Assembly: GCA_964036275.1 (NCBI GenBank)
Contig: OZ038436.1
Location: 14,473,904 to 14,537,903 of the forward strand
DNA: 64,000 nt
Source of the DNA: Litoditis marina
Taxonomy: Eukaryota; Nematoda; Chromadorea; Rhabditida; Rhabditidae
Direction of reading: 5' to 3'
This document shows positions 43,060-56,331 of the stretch, one piece after another (the first letter of the stretch is position 1; each line of letters begins with the position of its first letter). The notes under the pieces were generated by a model. It searched no databases, was not told the DNA's origin, and was given only the letters and a program-made list of their open reading frames with translations. The position numbers and the translations under genes are program-made.

Positions 43060-44342
43060 AGTGTACAATAATAGTATGTTGTGTATAAATAAACTTTTGG
43101 GAAATCTTTTTGTTGTAACATAAAGATCACTAAGCGAGATTAACAGAGAAGTACATCTTAATAGATCATGCTGTCTTGGAAATATTTGAAGGAGATGTAT
43201 TCAATGCTTTTTTCAGGCTTTAGGTCTTATTTCAACAAAATGCATAAACATTGTTTGCTCCGTTAGATCCAGTCAACAGTTCCACATGTATTTAATTTAT
43301 CGTCGTTTACAAGAAAAGAACACGGAAACGTATTCTTAGGTAGATATATTCCCTGAATCTTCTTTCCTGAAATCGTGGATGAAAACTGTATGTCATTCTT
43401 ACCTATTTCAACTTGGTTGCTTCCCCTACTTCGAAGTTATTCGGTTAACCTACCTTACGACCACCGATTCGCCACGGTGAGACCGCTCCCCAATTATTTG
43501 GAGTTTTGCCCGCAGTTGAAAAACGGCTTACCCCGCCAATTGAAATGCGGCCGGTCATCAGCCTAGACAGGGCGCGTACCCGCGCGGAAAAAATGTACTG
43601 TAGCTTTTTGGCACGATGCTTGGTTGAAATTTGCATTTAATTTATCAGAAAGTGCGCTCCATTATTAAAACCGCTCGTGCATTATACGCGGTGCGGTTTT
43701 GTCTTTCCTCTGTTTTTTCACTTGGACCGTTTTTGTCGAGCGGTCTCACCGTGTCGCTGGTTGCTCTTCCCAATGGGGTGTTGTCCAATGTATGCTCTAG
43801 CGCCAATGCACTATTGCGTGCACCGCAACGCGTCACTAGACGCGAGCGTGCGTCTGTGCCAGTGTCCGCATTTTTCCAAGTACCCCCATTCGTCTGGACT
43901 TAGCCGCTACGCGCTCTCTTTTCCACCATGTTCCCATAGATTCTATGTCTAGACGCTCAATAACACTACGTTTTTCGTTTCGGTGTTTTTCGTTTGAGTG
44001 TCGATTCGTTTGATGCGATTATTGTTACATTGGGCACCAGGAAAAACTCATTCAAAAATAAAACTCATTACTCAAAAACTCATTGAGAATCAAACCTCAT
44101 TAACTTATTTTCAGTCAGAATTTCAAAAATGCCACAAAAATAGGAAGTTGATTACTGCTTTTCTCAACCATTATATACTTAATGAGATTTATTTCGTAAT
44201 GAGTTCTACTTTAATGAGTTTTATTTCTGAATGAGTTATTCTGGTTGCCTTACATTGGAATTGCAGAAAGTCCAAAAGTTTACTTTTTTCATTTGTTTTT
44301 ACCCATTTCTCAAACCTTTTTTTAGGATTTGTGAAAATGTAG
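43060..44342. other. intergenic, small gene to topoisomerase
   Basis: No supported exon. A 16-bp perfect inverted repeat, CACGGTGAGACCGCTC at 43475 and its complement ending at 43753, may bound a 280-bp element. Between about 44045 and 44236 there are repeated AACTCATT and AATGAGTT units in opposite orientation, probably another decayed inverted-repeat element. Confidence 0.55.
43088..43093 (+). terminator. poly(A) signal of the small gene
   Basis: AATAAA, 28 bases after the stop at 43059. Confidence 0.75.
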
Positions 44343-44348
44343 TTTCAG
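44343..44348 (+). promoter_or_regulatory. likely spliced-leader acceptor of top-1
   Basis: TTTCAG, 34 bases before the ATG at 44383, with no coding frame before it. This is what a trans-splice site looks like in nematodes. An ordinary 5'-UTR intron would look the same. Confidence 0.5.
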
Positions 44349-44382
44349 ATCCTACTCAGGGTTCATTCTGTCTGTTGAACCG

Positions 44383-47300
44383 ATGGCTGAAGTTTCCTCT
44401 CCGGTCTTTCCCAATGCTGAGCTATCGAATGGAGATAGGTATAGTTTTTGTTATCATATTTGACCTGAACTAGACTCGTTTTGGGTTCTTAGACACTATC
44501 CTTTCCACTGTAATGTCTCATATTTAAACACGTTTTCTCTTGTACCCATTTGCTCTAACAGTCTTTTCTCTTATTTCTCTCTGCTACTCCACTACATACT
44601 GACAATTTCTGAGATATTTCCCACTTACAATCGTAGTATCTTCCAATCGATCATTCGCAATGTTGTATTAGGATGGGTATTATCGGTGGGGTGTTATTTT
44701 GTTTTTCTCATTCTATTTAATCAGGTTGTAGTATGATCGATAACTTCAAACACTGTAGTTTTGCTTTCTCGAGCATTTAACGCAAAAGACAGACTTCAAA
44801 CTATAACATTTTTGATGCGGCGTCGTCAACAAAACATTCAGTGTGTATTCACAGCAGAAAATTGTGATTGTTGAGACGAATATGTTTTCAGCGATTATGG
44901 AAGTCAGGAGAACGCTATGGATGTAGGCAATGTTTCGGCAGGAAAAATAGAGGTAAATCATTTAGATTCAATCATGGTGTCTGAGTGAAATAGCATAAAT
45001 AAGTAGGCTTTTTAAAAATCATTATTTATGTATTACATTTATAACCACTAAACATTTCAATAACTCATTCTGAAAGTAGGAAAGAAGAGATTGTATTGTT
45101 GTCTCTCATTAATCATAGTGTGACGTCACAGATTTATTCAAGGCATACTATATTATTGCGCGCGAAGTCTAATTAGTAGGTTTAGCCCAGTTGACCCCTT
45201 GTTTATGTTATGCATGCGTAAAATGTTTGGGCTCATCGTGATTCGAGAACTTATCACAACTCAAATTTTGTTTTGCTTATTGATTTTGCTCTAGTCAGAA
45301 TATCTACTAAAAACTCATCTGAGCCAAGCCTTATCTTCAAGCTTTAATTCACCTTAAATTATCATAAGTAATCTATCATGAGTAGTGTGTGTACTTATTC
45401 TGTCTATTTTACAGGCAGCTCCACCTGTAAACTCATTTGAAGCTGCTCTTCTGGCCGCTGTCAATAATGCTCCGAAGAAAGACAATGTAACTCCATCTAA
45501 GAAAAAGGTAATTGGAGTTACTTTGTATTTAGATGAAACGTTCCGTTTTGTGTAGAGGGTTTTGTTTACTGATCACTGTTTGGCCCAACTTTCAGAATCA
45601 GAGTTACGAAAACGTTGAGCGGTAATAAGCTCAAAACGTCCCGAATCTTAACGAATAAGAACGTATTTACCATGAACTATTGTGTCAACCACTGCTAAGT
45701 AGACTTTATTCAGTTATCAGTTATTCACCCATTTCAGAGGTATACATGTAGTTTCATCATTGCCATTTATCAAATTGAGAAAAATACATTTCCTTTACGT
45801 TCACAGGTGAAAGAAGAGTATTCGGATGATGATGATATTCCTTGGGCTCAGCGAATGGCCAATGAAAAGTCGAGCAAGAGCAAGAAGAAGAAGGCCGAAA
45901 GTGACGACGACGAGGAATACTCACCAGATGTTCGTTTTCGTTCTACTCACTAGTTACTGCTAACTGCTAGTTACAAATTCTGTGTGGTACCATCTGAGAA
46001 TGACAGCCTTTATTGTCAACATACTGTACCAGCCATACACCGCCAAGGCCTCTTATGAGCATAGGTGCGATACCCCGGTTAGCTAACTGGGGATCCTTAA
46101 CGAAAAGTTTTTTTAACTGGGCTAGGGGGGATCAATAACTATTGTGATAATGTTGGGTTTATCGGGTAATTAGGGGTGACCTATAACCTTGCATCTTTTC
46201 TGTGGAGGGGATGTTTAACTGTTCAACTCCCCGAACCGACACTGTCGCATCTATGCTTAGGAGATAGGAGGCTGCCAACTAATTTTTTCATGAAAAGTAG
46301 GGGTTGCTAGTGGAAAACCAGCTCATTTCATTCGAAACTAGTGCAAATTGATGAAAGTAGCTGTTTTAACGGTTTTGGAGGGGTCGCGACTCAAAAAATA
46401 GGGGGCTATCGCGAGCTTTCAGGGAAAATGGGAGACCCTTGGCGGTGTACCAGCTGTCTTCCTATTGTATAAGACTTGTCCATTGAAAAAAATAATAAAA
46501 AATGGACAGTTTTCTGTTCTAGAACAAAGTGTAAATAGTAAATTGGACAATACAAAGCGTTATTTTTTTCATAATGTAAAATTACACTTTGTTCTAAAAC
46601 AGTGAAATGGCCCTTTCACAGTTTTTGTTAACGACCAGCTCACGTGTCTAACGTTTTCAGGGTGATGACGACGATGTGAAACCAGCCAAGGAGGAAGATT
46701 CAGATCCTGACGATGACATTCCCTGGGCCGAGAGAATGAAGAAGGAAAAGGCAAAAGAAAAGGAGAAGAAAAAGAAGACAGAGAAGAAACGCAAAAATGA
46801 TGATGACAGCGATGATGATTTCTATGGGGAACCTGTTGCAAAGGTGAGATTGGCGTCTTTAGTAGTATTGTCTTAGACTTAGTGCGAAGAAAGAATTCAG
46901 GACTGATATTCCAACATAAATAAGCTTACAGAGTAGAAAGTGAGCATGAGCATCAGAAAAAGTGAGTCGTGAGTGTAACTGAAAATTAGGGAGTAATTGT
47001 ATGTTTGTCACGACTTTTTCTCCAATATAATGATCCCAAACGTGACAATACGTCATTAATCGATTGAAATTTGGCAAACGTGAGCATTAGTCAATATTAA
47101 GGTATATTTCATCTTTCACGTATGCTGATATTTACGATTAATGGTAGTAAGTTGACTTTTGGGTGGGTGTGTGGGGGAACATTGACTTTTTACCCCCCAC
47201 CTTTTTGAATTTAGTTTGCGTTTGGGGAATTGTAGTTTGACCCCCCCCCCCCCACCGGGGGGTGATAATTCAATTTATCACCTGCAATACAAAAGTTTGA

Positions 47301-50205
47301 GGGTGGGGGGTAAAAAGTAAACATTTCCGGTATTGAAGTTCAGCCCCCCACTCGTTGAAGTTTGACCCCCCACCATTGAAGTTCTACCCCCCGCCGACCC
47401 AGGTGGGGGGTAAATAGTAAATGTCGAAGCTGAATTTTGTCCCCCCCCCCCCCCCTCTCCTAGATTTTCAGGTTTCAGCTTGGGTGGGGGGTTGAAGTGC
47501 TACGGGGGGGGACCCAACTAAAGTGGGGGGCGATACTTCAATTTTCCCGGTTTTCAACAAATCAGAAACTGATCAGCTCACCCAGCGCATACTGGGAAGT
47601 GATTTGATGGAAAGTAAATGTGTCTGCTTACAGAAATCGAAAGCCAAGAAACCCTCGTCGTCTAAAAAGGACAAGGATGTGAAGCCAAAGAAGGAAAGTA
47701 AGTCTAAGAAGACAGAAGCCGTTTCGCCTACAAAAAGAAAGAAGAAGGAGGAAGACCTGGAGGATGTTTGGGAATGGTACGCATATCCTTGAGATTATTG
47801 ACTTATGAAAAAGCGACGACTCTGTTTCTTTTCAGCTTTTCACATCTATGATCTATCCAATTTATCTGGTTATTCGAAAAGGACTGGTTGCTCACAACTC
47901 CTTAACTTTTAGGCGTGATTCATTTAAGACTGTGGTTTTGATATCTATCCAAGGTTGCACTACTTAGTTGTTACCAACATCGTTTTCAACTTGATATTTC
48001 TACTTTTCACGACTTTTCATATTTCCCAAGATATCTTGGAAATGTTAATTGTATCCTCTACTGGTTGTCTTCAGGTGGAAGGAAGAGAAGAAGCCGGCTG
48101 GTGTGAAATGGAACTCGCTGTCTCACAAAGGGCCTCTGTTCGCTCCGCCATATGAACCACTACCGGATCATATCGAGTTCAAATATGATGGAAAGGTATT
48201 TGGACTCTTAATTTGATTTCATCGGCGTGTTGTTTCTTCTAAGGTTCTTCACTTTACGCTGCAGATAGATCTAGTAGAATTCTTACCGAAATTAAAGAAG
48301 GACGATTATGTGGTCCAATCGCAACGCTTCAGTCCTTTAAACCTCAATATGTTTTTCAATTGGAGTTGAAAAGACCGATGTCACGGGATTGGTCCACATA
48401 ATCGTCCTCTTTAAAGGAGTCAATTGACTTTTAACAGATGACGCTACGCCGAAATGTAAAGTCTAAGCGGAAGGATTTTACATGTGTTTTTTCTTCAGAA
48501 AATGAAGTTGTCTGAGAGCGCGGAGGAAGTTGCTACATTCTACGGACGCATGCTTGATCATGAGTACACGGCCAAGGATATCTTCAACAAGAACTTTTTC
48601 AAGGACTGGAGAAAGGTGAGCCTTTTTTAAAGACTCTGAAAACGAATCGTTGTTCGTAGGTCACATACGATAAACTATGGAGTCGTTTTCTTTTGTGGAA
48701 GAAGGGACTACACGGATTATCAAAGTTATATCTCACCTTGTTGATTCTGAGTTGCAGGCGAGGAATTCTAAATTCTTAAATTTGGTTTTAACAGGAAAAA
48801 ACTGCTAAATTTTATCTCTACACTGTACCTGATTCGCTCCGTTTCATTTCAGACCATGACAGCCGCGGAGCGAGAGAAGATAACAGATCTGAAGAAATGT
48901 GATTTTCGCCAGATCGACGTCTATTTCAAGGAGCAATCCGAAATTCGCAAGGCCATGTCAAAGGAGCAGAAATTGAAAATAAAGGTAACCAATCAATTAT
49001 CATTCTGCCTCTCAATACCTTTTAGTTGGGTAAGTAAAGGATTTGATCATTACGTGTACAATAGTCTGGTCTGCATACAGCGCAGTATTTCGATCGAAAA
49101 CGACCGGGAGCGAACTACAAAAACGGCAGAACAAACATGTTGCCTGCCTTCTGAAGGCTGTCACTACAACTTCCTCACATTTCAGGAAGAGAAGGAGGCT
49201 GAGATGAAGATCTACGGATTCGCCTACATTGATGGTCACAAGCAGAAGGTGGCCAATTTCCGTATTGAACCACCTGGTGAGTTACCACTTTTATTCTTCT
49301 TTACCCTTTTTGTTCCTTTACAATGTAACTGTATTAAACAGGGCTTCCATTCTTTCTATCCCAAATAAAATGAAAAAAGAAGGTGCTCCTAGTGCTTCTA
49401 TTGGCCAATGCTGGTGAAATATGGCCATACACCAGCAAGGTTGTCCGAATAGTCAGAAAAATTAGAAAAACAGACTACTTTTCAGCCGAAAAGATGCAAA
49501 TAGGTCTAGTTTTTTGAAAACTTCCTCAATTTTTACGTGTTTACATCTGCAAACGGATTGCTTTTTTTTCGCTCAGTCGGACCTTACAGGTGTATGCATA
49601 TGGCTGTTCTATTCAAAATTGCATTTTACCCACCCACTGATAGCAGGTGATTCAATTAACTGTTGTCTTTCAGGTCTGTTCCGCGGCCGTGGTGGTCATC
49701 CGAAGATGGGTATGTTGAAGAAGCGAATAGGACCAGAAGATGTCATCATCAATTGTTCCAAGTGAGTTGGGAGGAACTTTTCTATCCTAAGCTCTTCTTG
49801 AGTGTAACTATATATATACTAGTGGCTCACATAACAACCCAGGAAAATAATTAACAAAACGGACGCCATAAATAGAAACCCTCGGAGAATTGTCAATCTA
49901 TCTCATGATCTCACTTTAGTCTGCTAATGTTAGTTACTGCAGTTATAGTGATGAACGGATGTTTTTCTTTCTCCCACCATTATCTTTCACCTATAATTGT
50001 TTCTCCATTTTACTATCGTTTCAGAGATTCTGAAATCCCAAAAGCGCCGGCGGGTCGAAGGTGGAAGGAAGTGCGTCATGACAATGGAGTCACATGGTTG
50101 TGCTCGTGGTCAGAGAATGTACTCGGACAGAACAAGTACATTATGCTCAACCCAAGTAGTAAGATCAAGGTGCGTTAGCGTTTGGACTGTTTCAGTCATT
50201 AGAAA

Positions 50206-50291
<86 letters not shown>

Positions 50292-53200
50292 GCGAGATTC
50301 GAACTAGGCCCAACTGAACTGCTCACTGAACTGCCTTAACTGCCTATAAATGTTTGATCTACTTCTCCAATTGTGATATGTGATATTTGGTTATAATCAT
50401 TTGAATTTGTCGTTGTTCATTTACAAATCATCTTTTAGGGTGAGAAAGACCACGAGAAGTATGAGACCGCTCGCAGATTAAAAAAGAAGATTGGCGGTAT
50501 CCGAGAGGTAAGACACTTTTTCATGCTTTTCGGGTTAGTCCCTCCGGTCGTGTAAAAAAGACAATGTAATAATTCACCTCTTCTTTAAAGTGTCATGGGT
50601 TACTTTGCCTATAAATCGGTTCAACTCAATGCATGTACACTGTTCGGTGACCAGATATTTTTTTTCGGACGTGTTGTTTGTATGGTTTATCTATCTTGAC
50701 ATCACATTCAACAACTTCCAACAAAACAAGTAAACTACTAAAAGCGCATGATTTCTGCTTTCAAGGTATACACAGCGGACTGGAAGAGCAAGGAGATGAG
50801 AGTGCGCCAACGAGCTGTTGCCCTCTATTTCATTGACAAGGTGAGACATTTTTTCGTATCAACTCAATTTATCTATAGCAATTTAATTACTCGTTTTCAA
50901 TGTCCATGGGCAAACAAACTATTCTCGTTTATCAATTATGGTGTTTTTGTATATGGATTTAGGTACAAGTGTTGATTAGCTCATATAAGTGTTGATGTCT
51001 TTCAGTCATATAACATCAGACTGGTGAATTACTTACTTGGTAAGTAATAATTTTCATCTTTTATTAAATTTTTATAACGATTTAATTGTTTCAGTTGGCC
51101 CTCCGTGCGGGTAACGAGAAGGATGTGGATGAGGCGGCAGATACAGTCGGTTGTTGCTCGCTCCGATGTGAACACATCAAACTACACGAGAAGTTGGATG
51201 ACAAAGAGTCAGTTTGTACCACTCGATATGCTTGTGAATCGATTATGTTTTGAGTTTTTGTACTGTACTTTAATTCATAAAACGAAAATACCTATCTTAG
51301 CAAGACGTGTAGAGCACGGGAATGTTGCCCTGGTGAGGAGGGCGCATTAGTGTATTTTGTTTACCTGCATTCTTTTTGCGTACATAACACCCTTACACGT
51401 CTCGTCTTGTTCACTCTAAAAGACGATAATTTATATAATCTAAATGTACTTTAATGTAGAGCGGATTGACACTGTATGACTCTGAATGCCTAAATGAGAA
51501 ATTGCAGATATGTGGTGGTGTTTGATTTCCTCGGAAAGGATTCCATCCGGTATTTCAATCAAGTGTCGGTTGAGAAGCGAGTCTTCAAAAATCTTCAGTT
51601 GTTCATGGAGAATAAAGAACCAGGAGACGATCTTTTCGATAGACTGGACGTGAGTTTAAAACAGTCAATAAATAAAATGGGCGTTGTTCGTAGTAATGCT
51701 AGGTGTCAAAATTAATAGGTATACGAATGTAAGCTCTAATTTCATATAGTTACAGTCGTACAGTGTGGAAGAATAGTTAAGAGAGAGGATAAAAGAGTGG
51801 TACGTTTCGCCTCTACCCCAAAGAAACTAGTACAATGCAGTCCACCAGTCAGGGGTCACAGTTGTGTATTGTATTATTCCTTATCCTGTCCAATACTCAT
51901 ACGCCATTCCATTCCTCATAGGTTGATGTTATGGTTAGTTTATTTACAGACCTCTACTCTGAATGAGCATCTTCGCACTTTAATGGACGGCCTTACCGTA
52001 AAAGTATTCCGTACTTACAACGCGTCAGTCACTCTACAGGAACAGTTGAACAAGTTGACGAATAGTGAGTTTAGCTATGATATCGTTGTACATTGTTTGT
52101 TTACTATTTGCAAGGGAACGTAATCATATTTTTGTTCACATCATATTTTGGCGTCAAACCTCAACAGTTGTAGGTGTATAGCTTCATGTCACGAGTTCAA
52201 TTACTAGCCGCCTTTTTGTACAGCTTTAGTCAAAACTCAACAGTCGTAGATGTTTGTGAGCGTCATATCACGAGCATACTTTTTAGCTGCCTTTTTTTTC
52301 AGAAGACGACAATGTGCACCAGAAAATGTTGTCGTACAACCGTGCCAATCGACAAGTAGCCATTCTGTGTAACCATCAACGTGCCATACCCAAATCACAC
52401 GAGAAGTCGATGGAAAATCTGGAGACTAAGGTGCGTCGACAGTTTTTGATGTTTTACGTGGCTCCTCCACGTAGTATCCATACTTCAGTAAAGTTGTCCG
52501 GAGAGCCAGAAAAATCGGTTGAAATCTGAAAACGGACTCTTTTTGTCGAATAGTCGGACCTTACTGGTGTATGGTTCTATGCTAGCATGAATGTGTGTAA
52601 ATTTAATAAATATAACAAAATGGTTGAAATCTGAGAATGGACTCTAAGAAATAAAATAATTTTTTAGTGTTTATTTTAATGTGTGTTAATTTAGATCAAG
52701 GACAAGAAGGCCGAGTACAAGGAGGCGAAACGTGAGGCGGAGGAGGGAGCGACGGGGGTCGTTCGAGAGAAGGCGAAGAAGAGGGCCGAGAGGGCTAAGG
52801 AACAGCTGAAGAAGTTGAAGATCAACAGAACTGACAAGGTATAATATATTAACGTTCGTATAGAAGGGTATAAAAAGGATAAGGTATTATATACCTTTAT
52901 TTGGATCAACACAACGGACAAGGTAGAGTCATATAAAGGGGGTGACCGATTCTTCGTCGTAGTTTGATATCGATACAATTCGAAATTTACGATTTTCGGC
53001 GAAAAAGCAACAGGTTCAAACTACATCGGGTTGGGGAACGTACGTCGTATAGAGGCTTTCTTCGTAAGAAGCGTACCTTATAACTATTATTTTGTTCGGG
53101 GACCATCTAATATTTTGTTTTCAGGATGAAAACAAGCAGATTGCCCTCGGTACCTCCAAGTTGAACTATTTGGATCCTCGTATTTCTGTCGCATGGTGCA

Positions 53201-53590
53201 AGAAACACGATGTTCCTATTGAAAAGGTGAATTCATGATTATAAGATTGAAGGTTCACTTCCTGTTTGCAAATAACAGCATGTGATAGTAGTCGAGTTTT
53301 AGTTTGATCTGCACTCACCAGTATTTTCTAATTAAACTGAAATGTAGCGAGATCAAATACAAACACAGGAGAAGGTTTAGCGTTTGAACTTGATGACACC
53401 CTATCACTGGTTATAGGGTGTCAATAAGTTCTTTTTACGAGCTACATTTCTACTCTCGAAAAGATTTGAATAGTGAGATGTTATATTTTTTTGAACTTGG
53501 ATGTTGCAGGTATTCAACCGAACGCAACGTGAGAAGTTCCGTTGGGCCATCGACATGACAATGAGCACCGATGAGGAGTACATTTTCTAA
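44383..53590 (+). CDS. top-1: DNA topoisomerase IB
   Basis: Nuclear enzyme that relaxes supercoils by nicking one strand and forming a 3'-phosphotyrosyl bond. Exons 44383-44438, 44892-44952, 45415-45507, 45807-45929, 46661-46843, 47634-47776, 48075-48195, 48499-48615, 48853-48984, 49186-49276, 49674-49761, 50025-50169, 50439-50507, 50766-50840, 51095-51207, 51508-51649, 51950-52064, 52303-52430, 52695-52838, 53125-53226, 53510-53590; 773 residues, close to the human 765. The N-terminal quarter is charged and Lys-rich with two IPWA[QE]RM repeats. The core starts at [16 protein letters not shown]. All catalytic positions are present: Arg in LALRAGNEK, Lys in FLGKDSIRY, Arg in KVFRTYNAS, His in CNHQR, and the nucleophile Tyr (about residue 728) in SKLNYLDPR. 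The linker at 52695-52838 is a basic/acidic helix. The C-terminus is EEYIF. Both 5' and 3' ends are in the window. Confidence 0.97.
46031..46452. repeat. element with CACCGCCAAGG inverted ends, copy 2
   Basis: CCATACACCGCCAAGGCCTC at the left, GAGACCCTTGGCGGTGTACC at the right. It shares internal blocks with 2202-2431 (AACTAATTTTTTCATGAAAA, GCGACTCAAAAAA, CTATCGCGAG). It lies in a top-1 intron. Confidence 0.75.
47175..47530. repeat. C-run/G-run tract in a top-1 intron
   Basis: At least ten runs of six or more C or G, such as TTGACCCCCCCCCCCCCC followed by GGGGGGTGATAATTC, and repeated GAAGTTnnACCCCCCAC units in both orientations. The strand switching would allow hairpins as well as G-quadruplex or i-motif structures. 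Confidence 0.8.
48292..48414. repeat. TTAA-flanked palindromic MITE copy
   Basis: Nearly complete copy, TTAAAGAAGGACGATTATGTGG to CCACATAATCGTCCTCTTTAA, in the top-1 intron between exons 7 and 8. Confidence 0.85.
49424..49607. repeat. CATACACC-ended inverted-repeat element
   Basis: GCCATACACCAGCAAGGTTGTCCGA at the left pairs with AGTCGGACCTTACAGGTGTATG at the right. A second, shorter copy at about 52492-52575 has TTGTCCGG at the left and AGTCGGACCTTACTGGTGTATGG at the right. Confidence 0.7.
50207..50288. repeat. CT microsatellite
   Basis: About 80 bases of CT repeats with a few TTCT interruptions, in a top-1 intron 38 bases after a donor site. Confidence 0.95.
52956..53095. repeat. GTAGTTTGATC-family element copy
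   Basis: Has CGTAGTTTGATATCGATAC and GCAACAGGTTCAAACTAC as arms, with the family tail ACGTACGTCGTATAG. It lies in a top-1 intron. Confidence 0.7.
53297..53425. repeat. GTAGTTTGATC-family element copy, diverged
   Basis: TTTTAGTTTGATCTGCACTC on the left, AGCGAGATCAAATACAAACAC on the right, followed by GACACCCTATC and GATAACC-like ends. It lies in the last intron of top-1. Confidence 0.6.
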
Positions 53591-53908
53591 TTTGGGTTGA
53601 CATTTGATAAAAATACGAGTTTCTTTCATATTTATTCTCATATTTAGTATTTTAGAGATGTGTATGCTACTATTCGTTGGTTGTTTCGTATAAGTCTTTT
53701 TCATGTCTTTTTGTCTCAATTCCTTTCTGCTTTTTGTTGTTATTTTCTTATCTGTTGGGATATTCATGTTTTAGTTTTCAGCGATACATTATTTCATGAG
53801 TTACGGTAATGTCGTTTAACTTTCTTATTTCCCCCCTCGTTGTCGTTTTAGGTCATAGACCCATTTTTCGGATATTTGAGAACGAGTAGTCCTTTTTTGG
53901 ATTGAATT

Positions 53909-53914
53909 AATAAA
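53909..53914 (+). terminator. poly(A) signal of top-1
   Basis: AATAAA, about 320 bases after the stop at 53590. Confidence 0.7.
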
Positions 53915-54441
53915 TATGTTTGAACACCATTTTCTTAAATTGTTTTATACACTCTTCAATTGTTTTATACAAAAAATCGGGGAACGAGGGTGATCATTTA
54001 TGCTGTCGAATAGGTTTTCCGGTCTGAATGAACAACAGTCAAAATGGAAGATACAGTACTCTCCATATATATTCCTGGCGACAAGTATCCTTCTAAAGAT
54101 CATTAGTGAGCGAAGCTAGCTTGAACTTCATGAAATAGCGGTCGCAATCGGGTTAGATAGAAAGTGAAACCAGCGGTCACGTACAAGAAGTGGTTACAGT
54201 GGTCGGCAAAAAGGAGATGAATCTTTAAACTAATCTAATATAAAAGAGATTCCCTAGGTATTCGATACAGCATATCCATTTCATCACTGATAATATTTCA
54301 CTTAACATTTATTTTGAATGTTTTCACGGCTTTTAATTTTAGGCTTGAGAGGGATTATTATCCATACATCAATTGACGAGAAGAACATTATAACCTGTAT
54401 CATCATTCACTGCCATATTCAGAAAGGTTTTGTTTTTCTAG
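53915..54441. other. intergenic, top-1 to collagen, promoter region
   Basis: No gene seen. It contains a TATAAAAG box at 54239 and then the pyrimidine-rich acceptor TTTTTCTAG directly before the collagen ATG. Confidence 0.6.
54239..54246 (+). promoter_or_regulatory. TATA box, collagen gene
   Basis: TATAAAAG, 203 bases before the collagen ATG. Nematode collagen genes often have TATA-driven, stage-specific promoters, so this is a fair candidate. Confidence 0.45.
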
Positions 54442-55510
54442 ATGTCCTCTAGTACGGTAATTGGAGTTGCGTCCACGGCAAGTGGTCTGGTCATATTGGG
54501 AGCCGTGTTCTCTGTAGGATACATCTTCAACGACATCAACAACTTCTATGATGATGCAATCAACGATTTAGGAGAATTCGAGGTGAGAAAATAACTAAAC
54601 AAACACATAGTGGAGACGAATTGAAGATAGTTCGCCAAATAAAACAAGATTAGTACATATCAGTGCATGCAATAGAGAACAATGCGTGACTGGTAATGTC
54701 AGCTGCTTACAGATGATTGCAAACAACGCGTGGGAGAACATGATGGAATCGAATGGAGCATCAATCAGAGCGGAAAACATATTCCAACGTCATAAGAGAC
54801 AGGCTGGATCTTGCAACTGTGGAGCTCAGCACAACAATTGCCCCGCAGGTCCACCAGGACCTCCCGGTTCACCCGGAGAGAGAGGAGCTGATGGAGAACA
54901 AGGAAAACCTGGAGCTCCCGGACAAACTGGGGTCTATATCAGTCAAACCTATCAGGAAGAGGCGTGTGTCACATGTCCCGCTGGACCACCCGGTCCTCCT
55001 GGACAAGACGGACCTGCGGGGCCAGCTGGACCAGACGGTGAGAATGGAGCACCAGGTGCCGCTGGAAAGGATGGAGCCCCAGGACAACCGGGAGCTGTTG
55101 GAGATGCTGGAGCTCCCGGAACACCGGGACAGGACGGAGCACCTGGTAACCCTGGAGCACCGGGAACCCGCGGAAAAGGACTTCCTGGACCAGCCGGACC
55201 TCTGGGTGCCCCCGGACCAGCCGGCAACCCAGGAAGCGACGGAAACCCGGGACAAGATGGTCAGCCAGGAGAACAGGGTCCCGAGGGAGCCCCTGGAAAC
55301 AATGGAGAGAACGGACCTGATGGCCAGCCAGGTTTCGAGGGAGAAGCTGGACTACCCGGTACTGATGCTGCCTACTGTCCTTGTCCAGCTCGCAGTTTCC
55401 AAGTTGGCGCTTCATTCGAACAACAACAGGTCGCTGCGTCCGAAATTACTGGATACAGCAAGAGAAGAAGAGTTGTTTCCAGAAAAGTTTTCCGTCATAG
55501 ACAAGTCTAA
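54442..55510 (+). CDS. nematode cuticle collagen
   Basis: Exons 54442-54582 and 54713-55510 give 312 residues. Order: a short N-terminus with a hydrophobic signal-anchor (about residues 5-30); a conserved N-terminal region; HKRQA around residue 72, fitting a subtilisin-like cleavage site; a cysteine set CNC-x6-C; a short Gly-X-Y block; a break with CVTC; then a Gly-X-Y block of about 130 residues rich in Pro and short of interruptions; a CPC cluster; and a basic tail ([17 protein letters not shown]). This layout is specific to cuticle collagens, which trimerise in the secretory pathway and are cross-linked in the exoskeleton. The tail is longer than in many members. TTTTTCTAG ends directly at the ATG, so it is a likely trans-splice acceptor. 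AATAAA follows at 55662. I cannot assign it to a named col, sqt or dpy gene. Confidence 0.96.
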
Positions 55511-55661
55511 TTGTCCGCCTGTTTTTGAAATATACAATGAAGTATTAGAAGAACCAGCTTGTATTAGAAAAATATGTCTGGGTACAGATATTTTCATAAT
55601 TTTATGCATATGCAGTTTATATTTTCTGAATAGAATCAGGGATAAAACAAATCACAGAAGT

Positions 55662-55667
55662 AATAAA
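55662..55667 (+). terminator. poly(A) signal of the collagen gene
   Basis: AATAAA, 152 bases after the stop codon. Confidence 0.6.
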
Positions 55668-56331
<664 letters not shown>

